Below, in pieces: positions 36,144 through 44,905 of a stretch of 64,000 bases of DNA (position 1 is its first letter; every line of letters starts with the position of its first letter). The stretch lies in the NCBI GenBank assembly GCA_013306675.1, contig JABLUY010000048.1:103501-167500 (forward strand). The letters run 5' to 3'. The notes below the pieces were generated by a model. It did not search any database and was not told the origin of the DNA. It saw nothing but the letters and a program-made list of their open reading frames with translations. The position numbers and the translations under genes are program-made. The DNA comes from Thraustochytrium sp. TN22 (Eukaryota; Sar; Bigyra; Thraustochytrida; Thraustochytriidae).

Positions 36144-39100
36144 ATGGGCAAGCGGTGGAGCTCGCTGGGCCAGGGCGCGCCCAAGACGCCGCACACGGAG
36201 GACTTCCACAGCCAGCTGGTGCGGCTGGAGCGCAGCGTGGAGGAGTATGAGCGCGCGTACGAGGAGGGCGAGACGCTCGGCGAGGGCATCACCGGGTGCG
36301 TCAAGGAGGTGGTGCACCGCGCGTCGGGCAAGCGGTACGCGATGAAGAGCATCAACCTGGACCGCATTGACAAGGCGCAGGTGCGCGAGCTCAAGACGGA
36401 GATCGGCATCCTCAAGCAGCTGGATCACCCCAACATCGTGCGCTTGCACGAGGTGTACCAGAACAAGAGCAACATTCGCATCATCATGGAGTTGCTGACG
36501 GGCGGCGACCTGGCGCAGCGGCGGCTGGAGACGGAGGAGTCGATCCGGCGCGTCATCTTCCAGCTTGTCTCGGCGTGCCGCTACTGGCACGCGCGCGGCG
36601 TTGTGCACCGCGACCTCAAGCTGGAGAACGTCGTCTTCTCCAACAGCGCGCACGACTCGGACGTCAAGGTGATCGACTTTGGGCTCGGCACGACCTTTTA
36701 CAGCGAGCAGCTTCTCAAGGAGCGCCTGCTACGCCGCGAGCGCGAGCCGCGTCTGCTGGCGGACATCGCCGACATGGCCTCGGCCAGCCCGCGTTTGCGC
36801 GCGCTGCGCCTGCGTCAGCGCACCAGCAGCCGCCGCGCCGACCTGAGCGACGTGCCGGAGGGCGACGCCTCACCCACGCGGCGCTCCGACGTGGGCCTGC
36901 CGAACGGCCGCGGTCACTCGCTCTCGCTTTCCCCGCGCTCCGAGATGGCCGCCCTGGCCCACGTCGGCGCGCCGCCGCCGCTCTCCCTCGACGAGCCGCA
37001 GCAGACGGGTGCCGCGGACTCGCGCAAGGCCGCCGCCACCGCCACGGACGAGTCGCCGCGCCACGTGACGGGGTCGCCGCTCCGCCGCCGCACGCCGCGC
37101 CACAAGCGCGCCTCCTCGGAGGGCGCCGTGCTCACGTCGCCCAAGCGGCCGGCAGCGGCTGATGAGGCGGAGGAGGCGGCTGCCACGGCGGCCGCCGCGG
37201 CCCTGATCGCCCCCAGCGACCATGGCGGTGGCCCGGACGGAGATGAGGGGTCGCGGCCCCCGGCGGGCTCCTCCGAGGGCGGGGCCGCCGGGCGCAAACA
37301 CGGCTTTGCCCGTAATGCCGTGTCGGCCAAGGAGCCCAGCATCATCCAGACCACCTCGAGCCTGTCGAGCGAGGGCGAGGCGCCGTCGCCGGGCGTGAGT
37401 AGAAGCCACGACGACAGCAACTCTGGGCCGTTCAAGAGCGCGGACGACGCGGACGAGGGCGCCGACGGCGACATCGAGGACCAGGACCAGGACCAGGAGG
37501 AGGATGAAGAAGAGGACGCAGAGGGCCGAAGCGGGGACAACGGCGCAGGGGCCAGGGGCGCGGCGGCCCTCGCCCCTGGCCACGGCGCCCTCAAGGCAGC
37601 TGGCGAGAAGTTCCGCCGCGGCTCGCTGGCCACTGTCGCCAAGGTGCGCCGCACCACGCTTGGCGCCAACGGCGGCCGCAACCACCTCCCGAGCCGCCGA
37701 AGCGTGGCCAAGTCCCGCATCTTCCAAACGACCTGCGGCACCGCTTATTACATGGCGCCGGAGATCATGTTCGGCCGCGGCTACACAGAAAAGTGCGATC
37801 TATGGGCCATCGGCGTCATCACCTTTATGCTCATCGCGCGGCGCCCGCCCTTTCCCGGTCGCAACGAGAAGGAGGTCTTCATGCGCGTGCGCACCTGCAA
37901 CCCGAGCTTCGCCGGCCGCTCCTGGGAGCTCGCCAGCCCCGAGGCGCGCGAGTTCTGCAAGCGGCTTCTCACCGTCAACCCGACGCTGCGCTGGACCGCT
38001 GAGGAGGCGCTCGCATCGGCCTGGCTCTCCTCCAGCGCCGAGGACTTGGCTCGCCCGGCGCTCGACACCGAGCGCAAGGTCATCCTCTCCATGCGCCGCT
38101 TCGCCGGCTACCGTATGCTCAAGCGCGCGGCGCTCATGATCGTCTCGCACAATCAGAGCGACTTCCAGAACGCCGACCTCAACCACTGCTTTTTGGCCAT
38201 TGACCGCCGCAACCAGGGCTACATCAACCGCGACGACCTGCGCGCTTTTATCCTGGAGCGCGACCCCTCCAGCACCGAGGCCGTGGTGGACGCCGTCTTT
38301 GAGAGCATGGACCAGGGCCGCTCAGGCCACATTCGCTACATGGAGTTCCTCGCCGCCACCATTGAAGTCGCCGGCCCGGTCTCGGACGACATGGTCGACG
38401 TTGCCTTCCAGCACCTCGACACTGACAAGTCCGGCTTCATCACGCGCAAGTCGCTCAAGCGCCTGCTCGGCCGCGGCTTCGCCAGGCGCGACCTTGCGCG
38501 CATGCTGGCCGATGAGTCCAGCGCCGACACCAGAATCTCCTACGAGGCTTTCAAGGCCATGATGAAGGCAACGCCGCCCATTGGCGCGCTGCCCACCGCC
38601 TCCACCGCCTCCGCTGACCGCGTTCTCTTCACCGGGGACGAGGACGACGCCCCGGACGACGCCACCTCCGGCGACGGCCTGCTTGACGAAGAAGAGTTCG
38701 ACGACGACCTCTACTACGACGCCATCTTCGCTGGCGACTCCGGGTCTGACATCAACACGAACGAGCCCATTAGCGCCCCCGTGCTGGGCGCCAGCTCGCG
38801 CACACTTGGCTCCGAGGACTCTGGCTCGAGCTCGCGCGCCGGCTCCCTCCCGCCCCCTCTGCCGCTGCCGCTCCCTTCGCCCATTGGCGCCCCGTCGTTT
38901 CGCTCGCCCATCCTAGAGGAATCCAAGGCACGCGAGGAAGCCTCTGCCCGGTCCAAAGCGCAGAAGGCTCAGGCCACCTCGCGCAGCCTGCGAGCCGAGC
39001 TGGCACGCGAGAATGACCCTGACGACGTTTCTCACCACGAGGAGCACAACCCTGACCTGCGCTTCGTCGAGGCGCGCCAGTTCAAGCACGAGATTCCGGT

Positions 39101-39161
39101 CACCCCGCCCCCCGTGCTCACTCCGCGCGACACTGACAGTCCAGCGCCGCCGCAGCCATGA
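36144..39161 (+). CDS. Calcium-dependent protein kinase (CDPK) with large activation-segment insertion
   Basis: The 1,005-residue protein starts MGKRWSSL, a possible N-myristoylation site (Gly2, Ser6). The kinase domain has a glycine loop 'LGEGITGCV' (about 45), 'YAMKSI', 'VVHRDLKLEN' (about 153) and DFG at 178-180. The activation segment then runs about 360 residues before 'TCGTAYYMAPE' (APE 538-540), where most kinases have 20-35. The insert is Ser/Arg-rich, then acidic. Four EF-hand-like loops follow, starting near 687, 723, 759 and 790. Only the third (DTDKSG) looks close to canonical, and it lacks the usual Glu at position 12. The acidic, Ser-rich tail is probably disordered. CDPKs are activated when Ca2+-bound EF hands release a junction helix; degenerate hands may weaken Ca2+ control. 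Confidence 0.9.
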   Translation: MGKRWSSLGQGAPKTPHTEDFHSQLVRLERSVEEYERAYEEGETLGEGITGCVKEVVHRASGKRYAMKSINLDRIDKAQVRELKTEIGILKQLDHPNIVRLHEVYQNKSNIRIIMELLTGGDLAQRRLETEESIRRVIFQLVSACRYWHARGVVHRDLKLENVVFSNSAHDSDVKVIDFGLGTTFYSEQLLKERLLRREREPRLLADIADMASASPRLRALRLRQRTSSRRADLSDVPEGDASPTRRSDVGLPNGRGHSLSLSPRSEMAALAHVGAPPPLSLDEPQQTGAADSRKAAATATDESPRHVTGSPLRRRTPRHKRASSEGAVLTSPKRPAAADEAEEAAATAAAAALIAPSDHGGGPDGDEGSRPPAGSSEGGAAGRKHGFARNAVSAKEPSIIQTTSSLSSEGEAPSPGVSRSHDDSNSGPFKSADDADEGADGDIEDQDQDQEEDEEEDAEGRSGDNGAGARGAAALAPGHGALKAAGEKFRRGSLATVAKVRRTTLGANGGRNHLPSRRSVAKSRIFQTTCGTAYYMAPEIMFGRGYTEKCDLWAIGVITFMLIARRPPFPGRNEKEVFMRVRTCNPSFAGRSWELASPEAREFCKRLLTVNPTLRWTAEEALASAWLSSSAEDLARPALDTERKVILSMRRFAGYRMLKRAALMIVSHNQSDFQNADLNHCFLAIDRRNQGYINRDDLRAFILERDPSSTEAVVDAVFESMDQGRSGHIRYMEFLAATIEVAGPVSDDMVDVAFQHLDTDKSGFITRKSLKRLLGRGFARRDLARMLADESSADTRISYEAFKAMMKATPPIGALPTASTASADRVLFTGDEDDAPDDATSGDGLLDEEEFDDDLYYDAIFAGDSGSDINTNEPISAPVLGASSRTLGSEDSGSSSRAGSLPPPLPLPLPSPIGAPSFRSPILEESKAREEASARSKAQKAQATSRSLRAELARENDPDDVSHHEEHNPDLRFVEARQFKHEIPVTPPPVLTPRDTDSPAPPQP

Positions 39162-39241
39162 GAGAAGAGAGAGAATGAGAGAAGAGGGAGAGTGAGAGAG
39201 AGAATGAGAGAATGAGAGAATGAGAGAGAGAATGAGAGAGA
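39162..39241. repeat. GA-rich polypurine tract right after the CDPK stop
   Basis: An 80-nt purine tract of GAGA and GAGAAT units begins at the nucleotide after the TGA stop codon, in the sense orientation. Confidence 0.92.
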
Positions 39242-39598
39242 CCTGCTGTCCTCTTGTACCTTACACGCCTTTGACCTGTGACAATCTATGATTATGTTGC
39301 GCTGTGCTGCCCTTGTCTCTTTGAGCTAAGACTTGCGAACCTCGCTGTCGAGCATCCTGCGTGCGGGCATTGTTGCATCGATCTCATGGAGTCTCGCGAC
39401 CATCACGCGAACGTCTCTCGTGGCGTCCCGCGAGCACCGTGCGAGTATCGCTGCATCCACCTCGTGGCGAAGCCTCCAGCTCCAGCTCTGAGCTAGCTCT
39501 CGTAGGTGCTCTCCGCGGCCACGTCCTCGTCGTCCCTGCAGCTCGCTCGCTCGCTCGCTCCAGCGGCAAAGCAAACCTCGAGCTCCGCCTCGGCCAGC

Positions 39599-39629
<31 letters not shown>

Positions 39630-39704
39630 GCGGCGGCGGCGGCGTGCAGGCGCGGCGCGGCGCGGCGGCGCAGCGCGGCGCGGCACGCGGCAGCGGCGCG
39701 CGGC
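39242..39704. other. CDPK 3' flank and TFB2 leader
   Basis: No gene recognised. The right part is a GC-rich leader with GGC trinucleotide runs (about 39598-39650) just upstream of the TFB2 start. Confidence 0.5.
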
Positions 39705-41294
39705 ATGGCGCCGCTCGCAGAGGGCGGCGAGGGCGGCGGCGGGCGCGGCGGCCAGGACCTCTTCGAGTACATCGCGACGCTGGCGCCGGAGCGCGTGGCG
39801 GAGCTGTACGCGTGCCGCTGGAGCTGCCTGGGCGTGCTGCGGCACCTGACGCCGCTGGCGAAGCAGCTCGTGATGCGGCTGACCTGCGTCAAGAAGGCCG
39901 TGCCGCAGACCTGGCTGGGACAGAGCGTGCTGGGCGGCGCGCAGGCCAAGGCGGCGCTGCGCGAGGCGCTGGCGCAGCTCACGGCGCTGCGCGTGCTCGT
40001 GGAGTCCGATGTGGAACCGGGCCGCGTGCAGCTGCACCGTGCCTTCGCGACGCAGCTGCGCGCCGCACTGGCCTCGCCGGCCATCTCGGCGCTGCCGTGG
40101 CAGGAGGGCCTGGCGGACTCCGCGCGACCCGGGACCGAGGCGGCGCTGGCCGGCCTCGAGGCCGCGGCGCTGCGCAAGTGGACCGCCATCCTGCACTTCG
40201 TGGTGGGGTCCATGGAGCACGGCAGCCCGGGCCAGCGCGTCGTGCAGCTGCTTGTGAGCATGGGGCTCATGGGCTACGGTGGCGACTCCGAGTCCCGCAC
40301 GGACATCGCCGTCCCGGCGCGCGCCCTGGGCGGTGGCAGCGGCATCCCGCGCATCACGCGCCTGGGCTACGAGTTCATGCTCAAGGACATCCACGAGCAG
40401 ATTTGGATCTTCATGCAGCACTACACGCGCAAGGTGGACGCGCCCGAGAGCGTGCTGCAGATGCTCTTCCGCATGAGCTACTGTCGGCCCGGTACGGTGT
40501 GCAGCTCGAGCGCGCTCGACAAGACACAGCGCGCGCTGCTGGGCGACTTCAATCTCTTTGGTCTCGTCCAAATCGACGGCGACCGCTTCTATCCGACCTC
40601 GCTCGGCGTCAATGTCGTCTTCGGCCAGTCGCGCGAGGAGCGCATGGCCGCCGCGGCTGAGGCCGTCGACCTGCCCGGCGGCGGCGGCGCCGCGGCAGCG
40701 CCCGCGAACGGCCAGGCGTCCAAGAAGGTCAAGGCTGAGCCGGGCGCCGTGGCGGTGGCGCATCAGCAGGCCGCCGGTGGCAGCAACGTCTTCATCATCT
40801 GCGAGACCAACTTCAAGGTTTACGCGTACACGCAGTCATCGCTGCACGTGGAGATGCTCCGGCTCTTTGTGGACATCGAGTGCATCTTGCCAAATCTCAT
40901 TGTTGCTGTCATCACGCGCAGCTCCATCCGCTCCGCCTTCAAGTTCGGCATCACCGCGGAGCAGATCATCCACTTCCTGACGGAGAACGCGCACCCGCTC
41001 TGCAAGAAGCGGCACCGCCTCGTGCCGGACAACATCACGGACCAGATCATCCTCTGGGAGGGCGAGCGCAACCGCGTCGTCGCGCGCCGCGGCATGTGCT
41101 ACACAGACTTTCTCCCCGAGGAGGAGCCCGTCCACCGCGCCGCCGTCGCGCACGCCATCGCCAACAAGTGGCTCCTCTTCCAGAGCGCGCCGCCCAAGAT
41201 GTCCTTCGTCATCGACGAGACCAAGCACGAGGAGATGCGCAACTTCATCAAGCGCACGCGCGAGGAGCTCCGCGCCCAGGGTCACAGCTTCTGA
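39705..41294 (+). CDS. TFB2: TFIIH subunit p52/Tfb2
   Basis: The 529-residue protein matches Tfb2/GTF2H4. The N-terminus has 'LFEYIATLAPERVAELYACRWSCLGVLRHLTPLAKQ', a helical block typical of the family. The centre has 'YEFMLKDIHEQIWIFMQHY' and 'LNVVFGQS'. The C-terminal third has 'FIICETNFKVYAYTQSSLHVEMLRLFVDIECILPNL', 'SAFKFGITAEQIIHFL' and 'DQIILWEGERNRV', then the Tfb5-binding region. p52 anchors and stimulates the XPB helicase in transcription initiation and nucleotide-excision repair. Length is close to yeast Tfb2; the difference is a Gly-rich N-terminus and an Ala/Lys linker near residues 315-350. The start is the only ATG in a good position after a GGC-rich leader. Confidence 0.95.
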   Translation: MAPLAEGGEGGGGRGGQDLFEYIATLAPERVAELYACRWSCLGVLRHLTPLAKQLVMRLTCVKKAVPQTWLGQSVLGGAQAKAALREALAQLTALRVLVESDVEPGRVQLHRAFATQLRAALASPAISALPWQEGLADSARPGTEAALAGLEAAALRKWTAILHFVVGSMEHGSPGQRVVQLLVSMGLMGYGGDSESRTDIAVPARALGGGSGIPRITRLGYEFMLKDIHEQIWIFMQHYTRKVDAPESVLQMLFRMSYCRPGTVCSSSALDKTQRALLGDFNLFGLVQIDGDRFYPTSLGVNVVFGQSREERMAAAAEAVDLPGGGGAAAAPANGQASKKVKAEPGAVAVAHQQAAGGSNVFIICETNFKVYAYTQSSLHVEMLRLFVDIECILPNLIVAVITRSSIRSAFKFGITAEQIIHFLTENAHPLCKKRHRLVPDNITDQIILWEGERNRVVARRGMCYTDFLPEEEPVHRAAVAHAIANKWLLFQSAPPKMSFVIDETKHEEMRNFIKRTREELRAQGHSF

Positions 41295-41665
41295 CGCAGG
41301 ATGCCGCGACGCGACGCGACGCGACGCGCCTCCGTACACCACATTGCGGCTCGCCCTCGTCCCCTCGGCGTGGGGTCCAGCGGACCGAGGGCGCCCGCCC
41401 GACCGTATAAACCATGTGCCTACTACTACAACCCTGCTACTTCTGTTGATTGACTCTGGCCGCCGCGGCGCCGGCCCTCGCCGCGCTGGACTCGGAGGGC
41501 GTCCCGCCGCGGCGCTGTCTATCTATGAGCCCCTCGCCCGAGCTGGTGGCCACCGCGGTCTCTATCCTTGCGGGCAGTGCGGCAGACCCTGGACGCCCGC
41601 GTCGCGCCGCAGCGAGCGAGCGCCGCAGGGCGGAAGGGACTGCGCGCCGCGTGCAGCCGGCACGC

Positions 41666-41700
<35 letters not shown>

Positions 41701-41713
41701 GCGGAGGAGGACC
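41295..41713. other. Intergenic region and leader of the 2OG-oxygenase-like gene
   Basis: About 420 bp with no gene recognised. It has a GACGC pentanucleotide array near 41306-41330 and a CAG run at 41668-41697. The downstream frame stays open back to 41450, but the residues are compositionally biased. Confidence 0.5.
41668..41697. repeat. (CAG)n repeat in a 5' leader
   Basis: About ten CAG triplets ending 16 nt before the start of the 2OG-oxygenase-like gene. Confidence 0.9.
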
Positions 41714-42943
41714 ATGGCGGACTCGGATGCCAGGTGGCCGTGCGGGGCCGTCCCGCCTGCGGACGCCAAGGAGGAGAAGGGCAAGCAGGGCGAGGACGAC
41801 GCGTCGTCGTCGTCGTCGTCCTCGGCCTCGTCTTCGGAGGCGCCGGAGGTGAACCTGGACCAGTTCGGCCGCATCGCGCCCGGGGTCAAGGGCCCGGTCA
41901 ACTACGGCTTCCGCTCGCTGCTCAAGTGCGTGGAAATCGACCCGGAGCTGCTGGATGACTGCAAGACGGTCTTCTCGGCGAGCGAGACCGAGGAAGAAGA
42001 GGCGTACAGCGCCGGCGTCACCTACTTTGTGCGGGCCGACGAGCAGCCCAAGTCGGCGCTAGAGCAGCTAGCCCTGGACATCTTCAAGTTCCACGCCGAC
42101 GGCCTCACGTACGACGCCGCGCGGTCGGGCGCCGAATGGTGGACCCTGGTTCTTGATGAGGAGAGCGACGTCGCCTTTCATTGGGACAAAGACTATGACC
42201 TTGAAGACTACGGCGTCAACGTCTTCCCACACATTAGCACCGTCACCTACCTGGCGGACGCCGGCGGCGCCACGCTCGTGCTGCAAAAGGTCGCGCCGCC
42301 GCGCACCACAGAGACCTTCGCGGGCGACGCTGGGCCGCTCGCGTTCTGCAGCCGCCCGCGCGCCGGCAAGCATATTTCCTTCGACGGCCGCCTCTTGCAC
42401 ACCGCCACCTCGGACCTGCTGCCGCTCTTCACGGGCTCCTCGGACCTGCCGCAGGACGCCCGCGGCACGCGCTTCACCTTTCTGGTCAACGTGTGGTTCA
42501 ACCATCTGCCACGCGACGCGGAAGCGCTCCCGGAGCGGCTGCGCGCCAACCTGCGGCGCCAGCGCGCTGCTGGCCCGCTTTGGAAGAGATCCACCTCCGG
42601 CGACGAGGGCGCGCAGGCCGCCGACGCCAAACCGGCTACCCTCGCCGTCACCGTCAACGAGCCACACACCGCCTTCACCTACGCCTTCCGCAAGAACGAC
42701 AACGACAACAACATCAACTACGAGGTCGTGCTCACGCTGCCCAAGCCAACGCAGCCCGCCACGTCTGACTCGCTCTTCCTCAACTTTGAGCAGCAGGTCG
42801 CGCCCAAGATCCGCCACCTCTTTGGGGCGGCCAACGACAAAGGTGACGACGACGACGATGACGATGACGACGACGACGATGATTCTGGCAGCGACCAGGG
42901 CGAGGACAACGAGGACGACGAAGAGGAGGACGACGCCAAGTAG
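41714..42943 (+). CDS. 2OG-Fe(II) oxygenase-like protein with acidic tail
   Basis: The 409-residue protein has a double-stranded beta-helix pattern. 'EWWTLVLDEESDVAFHWDKDY' holds a candidate HxD metal site. 'VFPHISTVTYLADAGGATLVLQK' is the adjacent strand. 'AGKHISFDGRLLHTA' supplies a distal histidine, and 'RFTFLVNVWFNHLP' the last strand. I recognise this layout from uncharacterised eukaryotic 2OG-oxygenase-like proteins; activity and substrate are unknown. The last ~40 residues are an Asp/Glu run. The start at 41714 has a strong context (accATGg) and follows the CAG repeat. A neighbouring PhyH-like gene at 29.7 kb belongs to a different branch of the same superfamily. Confidence 0.65.
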   Translation: MADSDARWPCGAVPPADAKEEKGKQGEDDASSSSSSSASSSEAPEVNLDQFGRIAPGVKGPVNYGFRSLLKCVEIDPELLDDCKTVFSASETEEEEAYSAGVTYFVRADEQPKSALEQLALDIFKFHADGLTYDAARSGAEWWTLVLDEESDVAFHWDKDYDLEDYGVNVFPHISTVTYLADAGGATLVLQKVAPPRTTETFAGDAGPLAFCSRPRAGKHISFDGRLLHTATSDLLPLFTGSSDLPQDARGTRFTFLVNVWFNHLPRDAEALPERLRANLRRQRAAGPLWKRSTSGDEGAQAADAKPATLAVTVNEPHTAFTYAFRKNDNDNNINYEVVLTLPKPTQPATSDSLFLNFEQQVAPKIRHLFGAANDKGDDDDDDDDDDDDDSGSDQGEDNEDDEEEDDAK

Positions 42944-43210
42944 ATCGGTCAATGTAGAGAAGCAGGCGCTCCTTGCGGGGCGCCGGAATCAATCATGAAC
43001 ATGCAGATGTTTGTCTGCTTACTTACGAGGGGTGCGAGGCACGAGGCAAGCGCGCTCGTGGTTCAATCACGATGAGGCAAGCATGCGCTGGCTGGCTGGC
43101 TGGCTGGCACGGGTGCGCGCGGGCCTCCCTGGCTCCGCACGGGCACCGACGCGGCGCGCCGTGGCAAAAAGTTTGTGTTTGAATTTGAAAACGTGCCGGA
43201 TGTGCGCGCT

Positions 43211-43675
43211 TCACGTCGAGAAGGCCTGCAAAAAGGAGCGCTTCTTGGCGAGCACCTTGTCGAGTTCCTGCATGCGGTGCTTTTGCATGTCGCGACTCAG
43301 GTCGCCGCCAGGGATGGTCTCCAGGAGCGCCTCGGCGCGCGCCAGCTTCTTGCGCAGCTCGAGCATCTTGGTGCCGGCCTCGCCGGCCTCCTCGTCGGCC
43401 AGCTCATCGTCGCCGGCGCCGGCGCCGCTGGCGCTCACCACTTGCGACAGGATTTCGCCGATGAGCGGCAGCAGCCTGAATGCCTCGTCAATCTCCGCCG
43501 CCTCCAGCGGCGCTCCCGGCGGCCGCTCCGTCGGCGCCGCCGGCGCCGCCGCCTCGCCCGCGCCCGGGGCGTCCATGCCAAGCAACGCGCCGTCCCCCTG
43601 GCTCGCCAGCGCGCCGGGCGTCGCGGCCGGCATGGGCGTCAGCCCTGGCGTCAGCGCCGGCGTCGCGTGGTTCAT
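43211..43675 (-). CDS. MED9: Mediator complex subunit 9
   Basis: The 154-residue protein has a Pro/Ala-rich N-terminus. A C-terminal Med9 domain (about 60-154) follows, with 'AFRLLPLIGEILSQV', a second helix 'LELRKKLARAEALLETIPGGDLS', and 'QKHRMQELDKVLAKKRSFLQAF'. Human MED9 shows the same order: a 'FLPLVH' helix, then '...MPG..LS', then 'Q...L..L......K..LL'. Med9 sits in the Mediator middle module. ATGs at 43675 and 43771 are both possible; the longer form adds 32 Arg/Ala-rich residues. The 5' flank carries a large duplicated CTG repeat. Confidence 0.78.
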   Translation of the reverse strand: MNHATPALTPGLTPMPAATPGALASQGDGALLGMDAPGAGEAAAPAAPTERPPGAPLEAAEIDEAFRLLPLIGEILSQVVSASGAGAGDDELADEEAGEAGTKMLELRKKLARAEALLETIPGGDLSRDMQKHRMQELDKVLAKKRSFLQAFST

Positions 43676-43801
43676 CCTCCCGGCCGCCCGCGCCGCCGCC
43701 GCCCGCGCCGCCCGCCCGTCCGTCGGGCGCTCGCCGCCTTGCGCCTTTGGCGGTCTGGGCGAGCGAACCAAGCGACCACGACGAGCGAGGTTTCAAGTTT
43801 A

Positions 43802-44208
<407 letters not shown>

Positions 44209-44503
44209 AGTGCAGATCGAAGATGTTCGCTCACTCGCTCACATGTGGAAAGCCCCGAACATGCCGCAGCTGCAGGAACCATCCAGCTGGAAACAAGTGA
44301 TGATGTAGAAGCTGCCGCTGATGCGGGCACACTGCGTATCGAAGTCAATGTGCAACGTGCTGACTTCACCGTTGACCAGGAGACGCAAGGCGAGACGGTC
44401 ATGCTGAGCCTGAGAATTGTGTGCCGCGCCCCTCGTAGTCGAAGCGGTTATGGCAGGGCCTCGACCGTACGCTGTCGCACATGGGTTGCACCGCTTTGCG
44501 AGC

Positions 44504-44576
44504 CGCCCTCGCCAGGCTAGCCCTCGCCAGGCGAGCCCTCACCAGGCGAGCCCTCACCCGGCGAGCCCTCACTAAC
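44504..44576. repeat. 15-bp minisatellite
   Basis: Four to five tandem copies of a unit reading AGCCCTCACCAGGCG with variants (44519, 44534, 44549 and 44564 are clear unit starts). Confidence 0.85.
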
Positions 44577-44905
44577 ACAATGGCACCTAGAGCTAGCTAG
44601 CTAGGCCTAGAGATCCAGAGGCTATTCGAATATCGATCAATCGACGATCCGCAAGCCAGCGGTCCACGCCCTAGCTAGAAAGCCAGACCGATGAGGACTC
44701 CCAGCCTCCTCGGCCTTGTACGAAATACACCCGCATCCAGGCCGCGATATTTCGTTCTACCAGCAACTCGCACGAGTACATTGCGCGATTCGTATTGCGA
44801 CACGATGCACTCGCGCCGCAACATGAAGAAGCAGAAGTTGAACATGCATGGCCCCATGGTCAGGCTAAACATGAAAGGTCGTCGTCTGTGTGGCGGCGGC
44901 GCGCC

